64,000 nt of DNA, from contig JASISA010000036.1 of NCBI GenBank assembly GCA_031771865.1, forward strand, positions 682,001 through 746,000. The letters run 5' to 3'. The notes under the pieces were generated by a model. The model was not told where the DNA came from. It did not search any database and saw only the letters and a list, made by a program, of their open reading frames with translations. Shown piece after piece: positions 22,526-32,331 of this stretch (position 1 is the stretch's first letter; every line of letters starts with the position of its first letter). The position numbers and the translations under genes were made by a program. This stretch comes from Nothophaeocryptopus gaeumannii. Its lineage: Eukaryota > Ascomycota > Dothideomycetes > Mycosphaerellales > Mycosphaerellaceae.

Positions 22526-22785
22526 TTACACGAGCTTCTTCACGGCATCGACGGCGAAGGGTGCTATGTCCCGGTCAGCGTTCACCAAACACTATATACC
22601 GATAGTATACGACTCACAGAAGTACAGAACCATGCAAAGGCTGACCATGCCGAATATTGTTTGTCTGGCGGCGGCTTCTTGCTGCTTGAGCTCCTCTGGG
22701 GAGGGTGGTGGAGGTGCTGCTTGCGGTATTAGCTACTTTTACCGATGACAACACGATTGATGTATTACTTACGGCCGCCGAACAT
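22526..22785 (-). CDS. TOM5: Mitochondrial import receptor subunit TOM5
   Basis: Tiny three-exon gene: 22785-22773, 22716-22618 and 22563-22526 (introns 22772-22717 GTAAGT...AAGCAG and 22617-22564 GTGAGT...CATAG), giving 49 residues. It begins MFGGPPPPPSPEELKQQEAA, has one hydrophobic segment (TIFGMVSLCMVLYF, split by the second intron) and ends SPFAVDAVKKLV, the fungal Tom5 tail. Tom5 is a tail-anchored small subunit that helps pass precursors into the Tom40 channel. The first acceptor is AAGCAG, a tandem NAGNAG site; use of the first AG would add one Ala. It is divergent from SPN1/IWS1, with 277 bases between starts. Confidence 0.8.
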
Positions 22786-23062
22786 CTTGACTTTAGACAG
22801 TTGATTGAAAAGGTAGAAGAGTCGTTGATAACACGTGAAGAAAAGTGAGGATGCGCAAGAGAATCTTTGGTCCGGCAGCGTGAATGGTCCGTGCGTGCCG
22901 CGCTTTCGTCAGTTCGAAGGAGTTTCATGCGCAACCGCGTTCATCAACCTCCACTTCCGCCTTCCATTGCACCACAGAACCACGTCTCGATATTCGTCTT
23001 CACCGCCTCCACCGCAAAACATATCACAATATCCCAGGCTTCACACCACCGACTCCGCCGCC

Positions 23063-24576
23063 ATGGAGGACCTCGAGCAGCCCGAGACTCCAACCATCAA
23101 CAGCCGCGAGGGAGAGCCGCAAGGCAACGATGACCCTCAAGACCCTCTCCGCCCCGAAATTGACGAGGAGGACAACGCTGGCGGTACACCACCCATGGCG
23201 GACCCGCTAGCAGACATGGAGGCGCAAGATGTCGACCAGGCGCAAGCGCAGAATGGCTCGGACAACGGGGATGAGGAGCCTGACACAGAGAACCAGGCAA
23301 ACACAGATGCCGCTGTCAATGACGATGACGACGCCGAATCTGATCTCGATGAGTTGGACGAGAAGGAGTTCGAGGACTTCGATCCGTCTGCGCTAAACAT
23401 CCCTGACCAACCGATTGGCGTTGATGAGAGCAATGTCGCGCTTCTGGGTGTACACAAGCGCAAGCGAACGGCAGACGAAGAGGCTGAGCGGGAGCGCAAG
23501 AAGAAAAAGAAGGAGAAGAAGCGCGAGAAGCCAAGCCGCAAAAAGAAGGGCGATGGTGAAGATGACTTCGAGGGCGGAGAGGAAATCGACGGCAAGCGCG
23601 TTAGGAAGAGCAAGGTTGGCCCAGATGGCAGGCCCGTCAAGTCAAAGCGAGCGAAGACACCGGAAGTCGACGAATCTACCTTGGACCCGGCAGAGCGTAA
23701 GCCAAGATGATGGATGTGACATGGTTTTATAGGAAGCTAACTTCTTCAGGCCGCCGCCGTGCACTTGATCGCAAGATGGACGAAGCCTTGAAGACACACC
23801 GTGTCTCTCGGCGAAAAGCCACCCAGAATATGGAGGAGCGCGCAGATCAAGAGCTAATCGAGATGCGTACTCGCATTGCCAAAGCCTGCGAGGCTGATGC
23901 TCAAGCCCGCGCCAGAGGCGAGGTCGCAACCCACAAGCTCAAGATCTTGCCCGATGTTGTGGAGCTCATGAATCGCAACACTATTTCCTCTCAACTGGTC
24001 GACCCTGATATCAACATCCTCGAATCCATCCGCTTCATGCTGGAACCCGCCGACCAGGACGCGTCTCTACCCAACTACCAAATCCAACGCCAGCTCTTTA
24101 GCATCTTGAGCAGACTGAACATCGGCAAAGACGCCCTTGTGGCATCTTCGATTGGCAAGGTCGCGCTCTTCTACACCAAGTCTATCCAGCCTCAGCCCGA
24201 CATCAAGCGCCAAGCCGAAGCGCTCGTTGCGGAGTGGACCCGAGTCATCCTCAACAAGGGCAAAGATGCCCGCTCACGACCAGTCGAGACTCGCTCGTAC
24301 GATCCGCTCGTTGCACAAGCTTCGCAGCGTGCTGGTCCCAGTCAAGCAGACCGCGTTGCTATCGCTGCGGAGAAGAGGCGCAGAGCTTTGGCCCAGCCTG
24401 GTCCCAACAACAGGGCCAGAGTCGAGGGAGGTGTTGGTACATATACAATTGCGCCGGTGAGCAATCTCAGCAATGCTCAAGGCGTGAGCTCTAGAAAGCT
24501 CGGCGCAAACGACGAGACATTCAGGAGGATTGCGGCGAGGAGTGCAGCCAAGACTGGGGCTGCTGGGCGACGATAG
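23063..24576 (+). CDS. SPN1: Transcription elongation factor SPN1/IWS1
   Basis: Exons 23063-23696 and 23750-24576 (intron 23697-23749, GTAAGC...TTCAG, phase 1) encode 486 residues. The first 200 are acidic and then strongly basic (KKKKKEKK near residue 150) with no fold, as in the family. The conserved TFIIS N-terminal-like helical domain follows: RRALDRKMDEALK, then LPDVVELMNRNTISSQLVDP, ILESIRFMLEP, LPNYQIQRQLFSILSRLNIG and VALFYTKS. IWS1/Spn1 binds Spt6 and RNA polymerase II and acts in elongation and mRNA export. The start MEDLEQPETP is the first ATG after a CCGCC context. The C-terminal FRRIAARSAAK is also typical. Confidence 0.93.
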
Positions 24577-25242
24577 AAGCGTCTCACTATGTCGGCTAAT
24601 TGGGGCAATGCCTAAATCATTCGAGGCTGACGTCTTAATTTTGAGCCCGTTCAAAGGCCTGACGAATATCCTCATGAGCAGTCGTTCTCTGTATTGATAT
24701 ATTTATCGTTCGCGAGTACCAGCTCCACGGTTTTAGTTTCTATCAGCTTGCATGAACCTGCTGACGTTCCACGCGCAAGAAGGTCAACACGATTGAAGCC
24801 TTCGTGAATGAGATGGGTGATCTTTCTCAGGGTCAAGCGAACATAAAGGTCATGAAGATATCGGACTTGGTTACAAACGAAGAACTAGAGACACAACTAA
24901 CGGCCTTAAAGAACAATCGTATAACATGGACACAGAACCAGATCAAGAACAGTTCGGAGGACATGGCCACTAAGGTTACGACAGTGATCGTCAAGAACAT
25001 GAACGATACGGACACCGCATCTACAGTTAATGCTTTCGGCTCTGAAGCTTTTATCCCTCCCTCCTGCTACTACCCGAGAATTGCTCCATTACAAGCCGAT
25101 CATCTTCTAGCTATCCTCTGATCTTCCTCTCCTATCACTTTCGTCGGTAAACATCATCCTTAACCCAAGTCGATCAAAACCTTTCCTAACATTAGCGTTA
25201 ACCCTCGTTACCCTAGCTCTAAATCTTATCGTATCAACTTAC
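24577..25242. other. Intergenic with TA-shifted segment
   Basis: About 660 bases. An open frame at 24804-25121 (105 residues, starting MNEMGDLSQG) uses CTA, ATA and ACA codons unlike the neighbours. The sequence after it is rich in CTAA, TTAAC and CCTAGC words. The frame has no recognised domain; it could be a scrap of a mobile-element gag-like gene or chance. Composition resembles the patch at 6.5 kb. Confidence 0.35.
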
Positions 25243-25410
25243 CTAGCAGAAACCGCAATCGATCTTATAACAGGTTTGTTTATCGTATGCAGTCTCAGAG
25301 GTGTTGTCGCAGTAATCCGTGCATTCCTGGCCCTCCGGACTCTTTGGATCATTGCAGGCGAGGACGTAGGGTAGGAGAGTAACGAGGAGGGTTGCGAGGA
25401 GGAACTTCAT
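25243..25410 (-). CDS. Small secreted cysteine-rich protein (six Cys), effector- or AMP-like
   Basis: Intronless frame of 55 residues on the minus strand, ATG at 25408-25410 and TAG at 25243-25245. The first 18 residues, MKFLLATLLVTLLPYVLA, are a textbook signal peptide. The mature peptide of about 37 residues has six cysteines (C-x10-C-x3-C-x13-C-x4-C-x2-C) and is acidic. An even number of Cys in a very short secreted peptide suggests three disulfides. This is the profile of fungal effectors, antimicrobial peptides and small toxins, but no family is recognised and no function is assigned. A TATA-like CTATAAGA lies about 120 bases upstream and a minisatellite sits in the 5' region. Its size means it would be missed by automatic cutoffs. 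Confidence 0.65.
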   Translation of the reverse strand: MKFLLATLLVTLLPYVLACNDPKSPEGQECTDYCDNTSETAYDKQTCYKIDCGFC

Positions 25411-25438
25411 TTTCCGTTGGTTTCAGTGTGGTTTGAGT

Positions 25439-25514
25439 AGATAGTGTAGTGCGTATGTAGGCAGATAGTGAGTGTAGTGTGTATGTAGGCAGATAGTGTA
25501 GTGCGTATACGAGC
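25439..25514. repeat. Minisatellite, three copies of 24-28 bases
   Basis: Three head-to-tail copies: 25439-25462, 25463-25490 and 25491-25514, each starting AGATAGTG and carrying TAGTG(C/T)GTAT. The middle copy has four extra bases. It lies 28 bases upstream of the small secreted protein's ATG, within its likely 5' UTR or core promoter. Confidence 0.8.
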
Positions 25515-25526
25515 AGATGCGTTTCA

Positions 25527-25534
25527 TCTTATAG
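25527..25534 (-). promoter_or_regulatory. TATA-like box of small secreted protein gene
   Basis: CTATAAGA on the minus strand, about 120 bases upstream of the ATG at 25410 and just beyond the minisatellite. Confidence 0.35.
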
Positions 25535-25868
25535 ATCCTTGGTCCTCGAAGAAACCTCAGTCGGGACGATGCGGCAGACGACTGAAACTGGTCAAGTAAC
25601 TCACTAGGATAGAGGTAATTTAAAGCCCGGCTCGATCGTGTTCGCTACTTTTGCGTCGTCGGCAGATTCTTCCCACCTCCATTCTTGCCTTTGGGCTCCC
25701 CTCTACCTTTGCTCCGAGCCCACAGTCACCATTGTGATTGCAGGCCACTCTCACCACCCAACGCGGGCCCTGCCGCTGCAGCAGCGACTGCAGCGTTTTC
25801 CTATCCGTTCTTTCTTCGGAGGCGGGATAAGGCCTCCGACCCCAAAACATTCAAGATCACAATGCATA

Positions 25869-26991
25869 GTCTCACGATGATTGGGCTTCAACCTTCCACC
25901 CGGAGCTGGGAGACGCCTTTGATTTACCGGACTGTGGTCACCTCTGGCCGTGCTGGAGCAACGCCACCGGCCAGAGTGAAGGCCACATAGGCCAAGACAG
26001 CTCGTTTGGCAGCGGCTGGGAGCAGCCTCCAGTCCAGCATGACGACACTGGGATGATGGCAAGGTTGCCTCTCTTTGGGCAGGATGTTACGCCCATGCCA
26101 CCGCTAGCTGGAGCCTTCTCGATGGCGACTGATGTTGCAACTGTACCGCAACATGTAGGGATCGTGTAGTACGAGTGGCTATTCCAACCAGACTGACGTT
26201 TAAGTAGTGGTGGCAGTCGGCTCCTTCGATGTACGCCACGGCTCGGCCTCCGAAATACGTGAAAACAGCGTCGCGGCTTGTGCAGGACTGTAAGGCGCCG
26301 TTCAGGATTGCGGAGAACGGCACGCGCCCGAGTGATGTTGGCAGAGCAAAGCACAGTGTGGCGACGTTGGCGAACTGTGGACATCGTCAGCGCAGGGAGA
26401 GTTCGAACGCCTTCTCTTGATGAACACTTCGCTGGCAATGTCAAGTTCGACAAGGCCGTTTGTGGGTCGATAACCGAAACCGACTCCTCGACGACGGAAA
26501 GCTCAAGTCCTTCAAGGGCGTACCAGTAGTCCCCGCGGCCAGCGTTTCTGCTGCTGCATCAAAAACTGTTCCCTGGTTTTCGGGACACTTGCGATACTCA
26601 GGTAAGGCTGACTTCAAGTTCACATCGCGCCAGGCACTAACGTGCAAACAGATCGCACCGTACGGTTGATCATAATTATCCATATCACTGCATGGAACCA
26701 GGCTGTCATCGGAGCTTCAAGGAGAAGAGGACGCTCAAACGTCATAATACCACGCATACCGGGCAACGGATATTCATATGTTCTGAACCGGATTGCTTGC
26801 TGGTGCAGCGCAACTTTAAGCGTTACGACGACCTTTTGAAGCACCAACGGAATCATGAGAGGGGACTACAAGATCTGACGCTCGAAGGAGCTAACAGAAA
26901 CGCACGACTGAGACTGTTCTCAATCTCACTGATACAGCCTATGTTAGCGAAAGTGCATCAAACCCCGCTGGAAAACCATATCGAGAGGTAG
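25869..26991 (+). pseudogene. C2H2 zinc-finger protein locus, exon structure unresolved or decayed
   Basis: The plus strand at 26683-26866 encodes two C2H2 fingers: YHCMEPGCHRSF...LKRHNTTH and FICSEPDCLLVQ...LLKHQRNH, with the TGQR linker between. The frame stops at 26991. A good intron (GTAAGG...CACTAAC...AACAG) seems to end just before the fingers, at about 26651. Upstream, stretches that read like protein occur in different frames: from 25869 after a TAG acceptor-like site (HDDWASTFHPELGDAFDLPD onward) to a TAG at about 26168, and 26229-26420. I could not connect these into one open model by standard introns. It is either a multi-exon transcription factor gene that I mis-joined or a degenerate one. 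Two-finger fungal C2H2 proteins are mostly DNA-binding regulators. Confidence 0.4.
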
Positions 26992-27948
26992 GTATGGCCA
27001 CTCATAGGCCGTTTCTGTGAATCTGGCCCAATTGGAGTTTTTGCATTTGATTTCACCGGTTCGCAGGGGATGCACTTTCGCCGGCATGGGCTGGATGTGG
27101 ATAGAGTGTTTGGGGGACCTTGCACGCTATTAAATGGAAGCACCTCGTGTAACTTGACCGGGATATCAAGTCTGTGTGTGGTGATCATTGGTACGTTTTG
27201 AAGACGCACGATACGTGTGAGCGCCACAATCACGGCGACTTTGGCGACTGCACAGTATTTACTACTCGGGTAGTGGTAGAGTAGTGGGGGTGCAGTTCCT
27301 TTTGGATTTACATAACACTGTGCTTAGCAGGCAACAAACATCAATTTGCAGCAGTCGTTGCTCTTCGTCTCATGTGCTGAAATGCAAATCAACGATCAGA
27401 GACCACATTTGGACATCGCTGACAGTCACTCAGCAATGTGCAGTCTTGCTCACCACTGCCAGCTGCTGTCTTCGTTGGCATGTAGGGCTGTGGTCAAATA
27501 GGCCAAACTCTAAATGCTGACGAGGAGTATGAGCCGAGGACGTAGCTTTTGCGAGACCTCCCATCATCCTGCCACTCGGAAGCCTGTCCGCCTTCCTAGG
27601 TCTCAGCCGTTCCAAGATGAACGTATCAATCACAGTTGCTCTTAGGATAGGAAAGCTCTACCGCACTACGACCTGAGCTGGGGAGGCCATTGCGCGAGCG
27701 TAGCTTTAAGGACTTACATCCTTCAAATCCTCCCGTCTCCACGAGCTCAGAAAGCGCACGGCTGAACCCCCGAATTTGATCTACACAGCTAGAGGAAGTA
27801 AGAAATGCGTGGAAGGACGCGAAGCCCTTAGTACACATTTCCATTGACGGGAATATCCCCCAAGTCTCCTCCAAACTCCTAAACAAATCCATACATATAC
27901 CCTATGCGTCATCTAGACACCACTATCCACTCGTCTCGTACCGCAACC
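26992..27948. other. Intergenic, no gene seen
   Basis: About 950 bases with only short frames on both strands. No repeat or RNA gene recognised. The last part is the promoter of the MetE-like gene. Confidence 0.4.
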
Positions 27949-29043
27949 ATGACCTCTCCACCCAAACTCAACTACTTCCACTTCGTCGGCTCCGTACCAA
28001 AGGACATTGGAACAGCATCCGAAGCTCTCAAAATAATCTCCTCAGCCATCCCATCCAAAAACCTCAAATACATCGCAGATGGCGAAACAGGCGAGCGCTG
28101 GCACTTCGTCAGCTGGCAAATCGCCAAAATCGCCAAACATCCCGATGTCCTCAGTGCCAATACAAGGCAATGGCAATCTCTATCCTCGGAATTGCCGGAA
28201 TTGACTGAAAACCGGAAGAAAGAGATTATCGAAGAGATTGAGACGTCCGGTGGAATCCAGACGGGTTATGATGATTATGCGATTGCTTCGTATAAAGAAG
28301 ATTTCTTGAGGTTGAGGGAGGAAGGTGTGATTCCGAGGCATGTGAAGTTTATGGTGGGGTTGCCGACGCCGGCGACGGTGACTATGTTGTTTATTCGACC
28401 GGATATGCGGATTGCTTGGGAAGCTGTATATGAGGCTTCTATATTGAGAGCGCTGAAGAAGATCGAGGCGGAGATTCCGAAGGAGGATTTGGTTATCCAG
28501 TGGGATGCGCCCATGGAGTTTGCGATCCTAGAGAAGTCTGGTTTCCAGGGGAATTATCAGTTTCTTGCCGAGAGCCCGCACTGGTGGGAGGGAGATGCAA
28601 TGGACGGAATTACCACCAGACTGACCAGGCTTATTGATGCGGTAGATCCGGCGGTGGAAGTTGGAGTCCACCTTTGCTATGGCAATAGTGGGAACAAGCA
28701 CTTCATAGAGCCGAAGGACACGGGCCTTATGGTCGAGGTGACGAACGGATTCCTGGATAAGAAGAGTCGGTCCATGAGCTTTTTGCATCTTCCAGTCCCG
28801 ATTGAGAGGGATGACCCAGCGTACTTCGAGCCACTCAAGCCGTTGATAGGCAGGTTGGAGGCCGAAAAGATAGAGTTGGTTCTCGGCCTCTTGCACGCCG
28901 ACGATCTTGAGGGCACGAAGGCGCGGATAAAGACCGCTGGAGAGGTCGCAAAGTCATTTTCCGTGTCATTTGAGTGTGGCTTTGGGCGGTCTTCGGTGGA
29001 GCAGATGAATAGTACGCTGCAGATAGCCAAAGCGATCTTATAG
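27949..29043 (+). CDS. MetE-like (cobalamin-independent methionine synthase fold) protein
   Basis: Intronless protein of 364 residues starting MTSPPKLNYFHFVGSVP; an ATG 15 codons upstream is possible but the homologous part begins here. The sequence follows the UROD/MetE-like barrel: FVGSVP, IADGETGERWHFVSWQ near the start, FMVGLPTPAT in the middle, VIQWDAPMEFAIL (the usual acidic ligand strand) and GVHLCYGNSGNKHF, and SFECGFGRSS near the end where the family has a Cys. Full methionine synthases are about 765 residues, so this is the short single-domain group common in fungi and bacteria with no firm reaction. The Cys and acidic residues suggest a zinc site, but His spacing is not typical. 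It is convergent with TRM9, with only 12 bases between stops. Confidence 0.75.
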   Translation: MTSPPKLNYFHFVGSVPKDIGTASEALKIISSAIPSKNLKYIADGETGERWHFVSWQIAKIAKHPDVLSANTRQWQSLSSELPELTENRKKEIIEEIETSGGIQTGYDDYAIASYKEDFLRLREEGVIPRHVKFMVGLPTPATVTMLFIRPDMRIAWEAVYEASILRALKKIEAEIPKEDLVIQWDAPMEFAILEKSGFQGNYQFLAESPHWWEGDAMDGITTRLTRLIDAVDPAVEVGVHLCYGNSGNKHFIEPKDTGLMVEVTNGFLDKKSRSMSFLHLPVPIERDDPAYFEPLKPLIGRLEAEKIELVLGLLHADDLEGTKARIKTAGEVAKSFSVSFECGFGRSSVEQMNSTLQIAKAIL

Positions 29044-29055
29044 CTCATATTCAGA

Positions 29056-29826
29056 TCAAGACGTAGTCCGCTTAGCTATGGCCCAGTGATTATCCTTTTC
29101 GTAGCCAGACTCCAGGATGCGGCCACCAGCGGCCTCGAGATCTTGTTCCAGCTCGCCTTTGCGGTACAGGTGATAGTAGCGATGGAAGGTCTTGTCTTCG
29201 GTCTGTACGTTTTGCTCATCCGAGCCTTTCGCTCTCTTGCCGCGCATGACCCAAGGGACCATTACGTCTTGATCGTCTGTCTCGCTCCAGCCGCGACGAC
29301 TATTCTCCTGTTCCAATGCCCATACATAAACGAGCGCTTGTCCGCCTGGCTTCAGAATTTCCAGGATAGACTTTACCGCCTCAATACGTCTCTTGGGAGT
29401 GGAGAGATGATGCACCACGGCTATGGAGATGGCAAAGTCGTAGTATCCTGATCGGTGCGGCAGGTCAAGTATATCGGCCACGACGACTGCATGTGGCTGA
29501 TGCTGGGATGCAATGGATACGAGATTTGTAGATCTGCACTTACCGTATCAGTCCAGTCATACTTACATGAGAGAACAATTGACGGACCGGTCGGAGCCAA
29601 CTATGAAGACATTCGAGTTCACCGCAAGGTATTTGCCGTTGCCGCAGCCGATATCAAGGCCGATGGAGCCGTGAGGGAGGTCTTTCAGGAAGCGCTCTAT
29701 GATGGGCCATGGCTTGTATCGCGTGGACGAGAAGTGGGAGGCGATCTGTTCGTACACGGTGTGCACGTGCTCTTGCTCGTAGTTCTGGCCATGGCCTTGG
29801 CCGTCCGCTTCGCTTTGAGAAGTCAT
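29056..29826 (-). CDS. TRM9: tRNA methyltransferase TRM9
   Basis: SAM-dependent methyltransferase that completes mcm5U at the wobble position of tRNAs, with Trm112 as partner in yeast. Exons 29826-29588 and 29533-29056, 238 residues. Motif I is IGLDIGCGNGKYLAVN; then IVGSDRS joins TNLVSIASQHQPHAVVVADI across the intron, YDFAISIAVVHHLSTPKRR is motif IV, and ILKPGGQALVYVWALEQ motif V. The intron is placed at 29587-29534 with a GTCCGT donor, because that restores the conserved GSDRSTNLV. A GTAAGT donor 21 bases downstream would leave a 33-base intron and an eight-residue insertion. Both keep frame. The start MTSQSEADGQ is preceded by an in-frame stretch, but this is where homologs begin. Confidence 0.88.
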
Positions 29827-30521
29827 TGAATGGCTGAAAGGGAAGGGTTTGAAGAATTGAGAAGGGATGACATCTTTGTCCACGCAAAAGAGCGGACTTT
29901 TGCCAAGACTCTGCTTAATGCCTGAGGCCACTTCCCAGCGACCGTCTCTCGCAACCTCTCCACCGCATCTCACTTCACTCTCCACTTGCTTCCTTCTACC
30001 TTGCTCCCACCTCCATCCATTCGACGTCCATACCAATTCTCCATCTTTGGAACGAATTACAAGCTATAGCGGTCACGATGTCTTTGCACGCGCATTTGGA
30101 TGCTCACTGTTGGCCAGTTGCTTCCAAGCATACAAAGAAACCTCACCTGCTACACCCAAAATAGCATCACAACATACCAGCGAGGGCTATTGACAATGGT
30201 CCCTTCTCCCAGAATAGCATCACAATGTCTAGGCCAGGTGAGGCTCCATCAACAACGAAAGAAATAATACTTCGATATGCTAATCTCACGGCGTTAAAGA
30301 CCCATTGTCGTCTGCCAGACACTATTATCAATCGAGCTGTTGACCGCACAATAGGAATGGATAAGTATGCAAGCACACAACATGTCTCACAACTTCTGCT
30401 TCCTTCATCCACGCGTTTCGATTCCTCGCTACAACTTTGCTTTCGATAGTATTCGAGACTCTTCTTTCCTTTCAGAAAAACATCAAGTTGAGCTGGTCTC
30501 AAAACGCTTTCATCACATACA
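29827..30521. promoter_or_regulatory. Divergent promoter region TRM9 / USP copy A
   Basis: About 700 bases between two start codons facing away from each other. It holds an imperfect direct repeat with the core ATAGCATCACAA near 30161 and 30213. No other gene recognised. Confidence 0.4.
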
Positions 30522-31949
30522 ATGGCCCGCTACAATCTTCGACAGCAGGAAAGGAAGCATACATACTTTCAACCACGCAGGACTCGCGACTCGGACGACC
30601 ACTTGGATGACCAAAAGCAACCGGAATTCGCTCTCTTTGAAGAGCACGACAAGCAGCGGGCTACACAGGAACGCGCCTTCCATCGGCAAGCTCGAGCGCA
30701 GTCTGCCTATCTGCGATCTTTGCGAATGCGCGACGGCAGAGACCTTTACCTCGATCGTACAGTTATTCCCGAGGGAGTAGTCGATGGCCGCATCTCAAAG
30801 CGGTTTCCGAAGCCTCTCCAGAACACGCGCTCTCGTGGCCTGCACAATACCGGTAATTCCTGCTATCGTGCGGCCATGCTCCAATGTCTCCTACACGCGC
30901 CGGCGATGTATCATCTACTTGGCAATGTTCACAAAGACTGTGCATGGGACGCCGATCAATGCGTCACTTGCGTACTGCAGAAAATATTCCACGGCTACTG
31001 GAACTCAGCGATCGATGCAGACTCCACGTCAGAACTTGATGAGAACATGGAGGACTTTCGCACATCCTTGCAAGCCTCAGTGCCGAAGCCCGAAGGCCTT
31101 GAGATGGAAGAAGGTGTTCTAATCCCAGGCCATATTATCATCACCGATCTCCACGAGGACCGGCAGAGCTACCCATTTGACTTCATTAAGGCTCTGACAG
31201 AGATCATGCAAGATGACGCTAAAGACGATGCTGCATATGATTTCCTGCTAAATCAGACCGCAAGTTGGTTCATGAAGAGTGTCTGGACCTGCAGTGTCTG
31301 CGGCCGAGATCATGATTCATGGGACGACATCGAGGTCGCACAACGTCCACGAGAGACTGGTCTCAATGTCAACATCACAGCGCCGAGAGTGGGCCTATCC
31401 CTCAAAGAGTATCTCAGGCAAGATACTTTCAATGAAGGGACGAACCCATATCGTTGCGAGGGTGATAACTGCAGGGCCGCGCGAGCAGCTAATCAGCCTG
31501 TTCCTCTGCACTCAAGATACCAGAAGATCGTCAACCCACCGGAAATAATGCCTGTGCGTATCAACCGTTTGACGACTGCCTTTGATTCTCAAGGTCAACC
31601 CAAATTTCGGAACAGAAAAGATGGCACACAGGAGCTAGTTGAAGAGAAGCGAACCGACATAGTCAGATACGATGAGTTTCTGGATTTAAGTGCCTTCACA
31701 GAGGATGATTCGGACCTCGTTTATAGACTGGACGGTGTTGTCTTCCACCGAGGAGCTGCTCGCCAAGGCGGCCACTACATAGCCGCAGCCAGGTCTCATG
31801 ATCGTCACCATTGGGATCTTTGCGACGATGGGACGATTACGCTCGGCCAGGCAAGGCTTCCTCCCCGCACCGTGGACGACTACCTCACGTCTCTTGGGAG
31901 TGGCAAGGACACGTTCTATCCCGCTGTTCTCCTTTACAGCAAAGTCTAG
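30522..31949 (+). CDS. USP-type ubiquitin carboxyl-terminal hydrolase, copy A (intact)
   Basis: Intronless 475-residue protein with a compact USP (peptidase C19) domain. A basic N-terminal stretch leads to VIPEGVVDGRISKRFP and the Cys box RGLHNTGNSCYRAAMLQCLL (nucleophile Cys114). Next is HKDCAWDADQCVTCVLQ, a Cys motif shared with copies B and C. A fingers-type zinc ribbon is made by WTCSVCGRDH and YRCEGDNCRAAR. The His box is YRLDGVVFHRGAARQGGHYI (His418), followed by WDLCDDGTI for the third catalytic residue. All catalytic parts are present, so it is probably an active deubiquitinase. The substrate is unknown. It is much shorter than most fungal USPs and is the first of three head-to-tail relatives. 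Confidence 0.9.
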   Translation: MARYNLRQQERKHTYFQPRRTRDSDDHLDDQKQPEFALFEEHDKQRATQERAFHRQARAQSAYLRSLRMRDGRDLYLDRTVIPEGVVDGRISKRFPKPLQNTRSRGLHNTGNSCYRAAMLQCLLHAPAMYHLLGNVHKDCAWDADQCVTCVLQKIFHGYWNSAIDADSTSELDENMEDFRTSLQASVPKPEGLEMEEGVLIPGHIIITDLHEDRQSYPFDFIKALTEIMQDDAKDDAAYDFLLNQTASWFMKSVWTCSVCGRDHDSWDDIEVAQRPRETGLNVNITAPRVGLSLKEYLRQDTFNEGTNPYRCEGDNCRAARAANQPVPLHSRYQKIVNPPEIMPVRINRLTTAFDSQGQPKFRNRKDGTQELVEEKRTDIVRYDEFLDLSAFTEDDSDLVYRLDGVVFHRGAARQGGHYIAAARSHDRHHWDLCDDGTITLGQARLPPRTVDDYLTSLGSGKDTFYPAVLLYSKV

Positions 31950-32331
31950 CGTTCCGGTGAAGCTGGCTGGCCGGTTCAAGCCATTCTCAGGTGCAGGTAA
32001 TTCTCAATATCAAATTTTGCCATTAGTCGTGTGCTTCACCTCCTTTCTCTATCGCATTTGCTGACAGTCACGAAAGGTGATCATACACACTTTCAACGAT
32101 TCTTTGTTCCTGTGGCGACGAATACCTTAGCCACTCCTTAACAATGGCAGATGCGACGATGCCAGAAGCGGACATCGAACAAAGGACCCACGTCGCATCC
32201 TTGGGGACAATGAGAACCTGCTCTATAGCTCACCATTTCGTTGCTTGGATGCCCTCGAACGCATCATCGCAGGCTGCCTGGACATAACTTTTCTTGGATC
32301 AATATCTCTGCCTCGCTAAAGATCCTTCACA
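31950..32331. other. Spacer between USP copies A and B
   Basis: About 380 bases; 3' UTR of copy A and promoter of copy B. No further gene seen. Confidence 0.4.

Noticed and set aside
22346..22732. 128-residue plus-strand ORF over TOM5
   Set aside because: Runs antisense to the TOM5 gene, whose splice sites and protein sequence are convincing.
24804..25121. 105-residue ORF as a gene
   Set aside because: Unusual codon use, no domain and TA-rich surroundings; kept only as an intergenic note.
29534..29566. 33-base TRM9 intron with a GTAAGT donor
   Set aside because: Too short for this genome's introns and it leaves an eight-residue insert in a conserved motif; the GTCCGT donor gives the conserved sequence.
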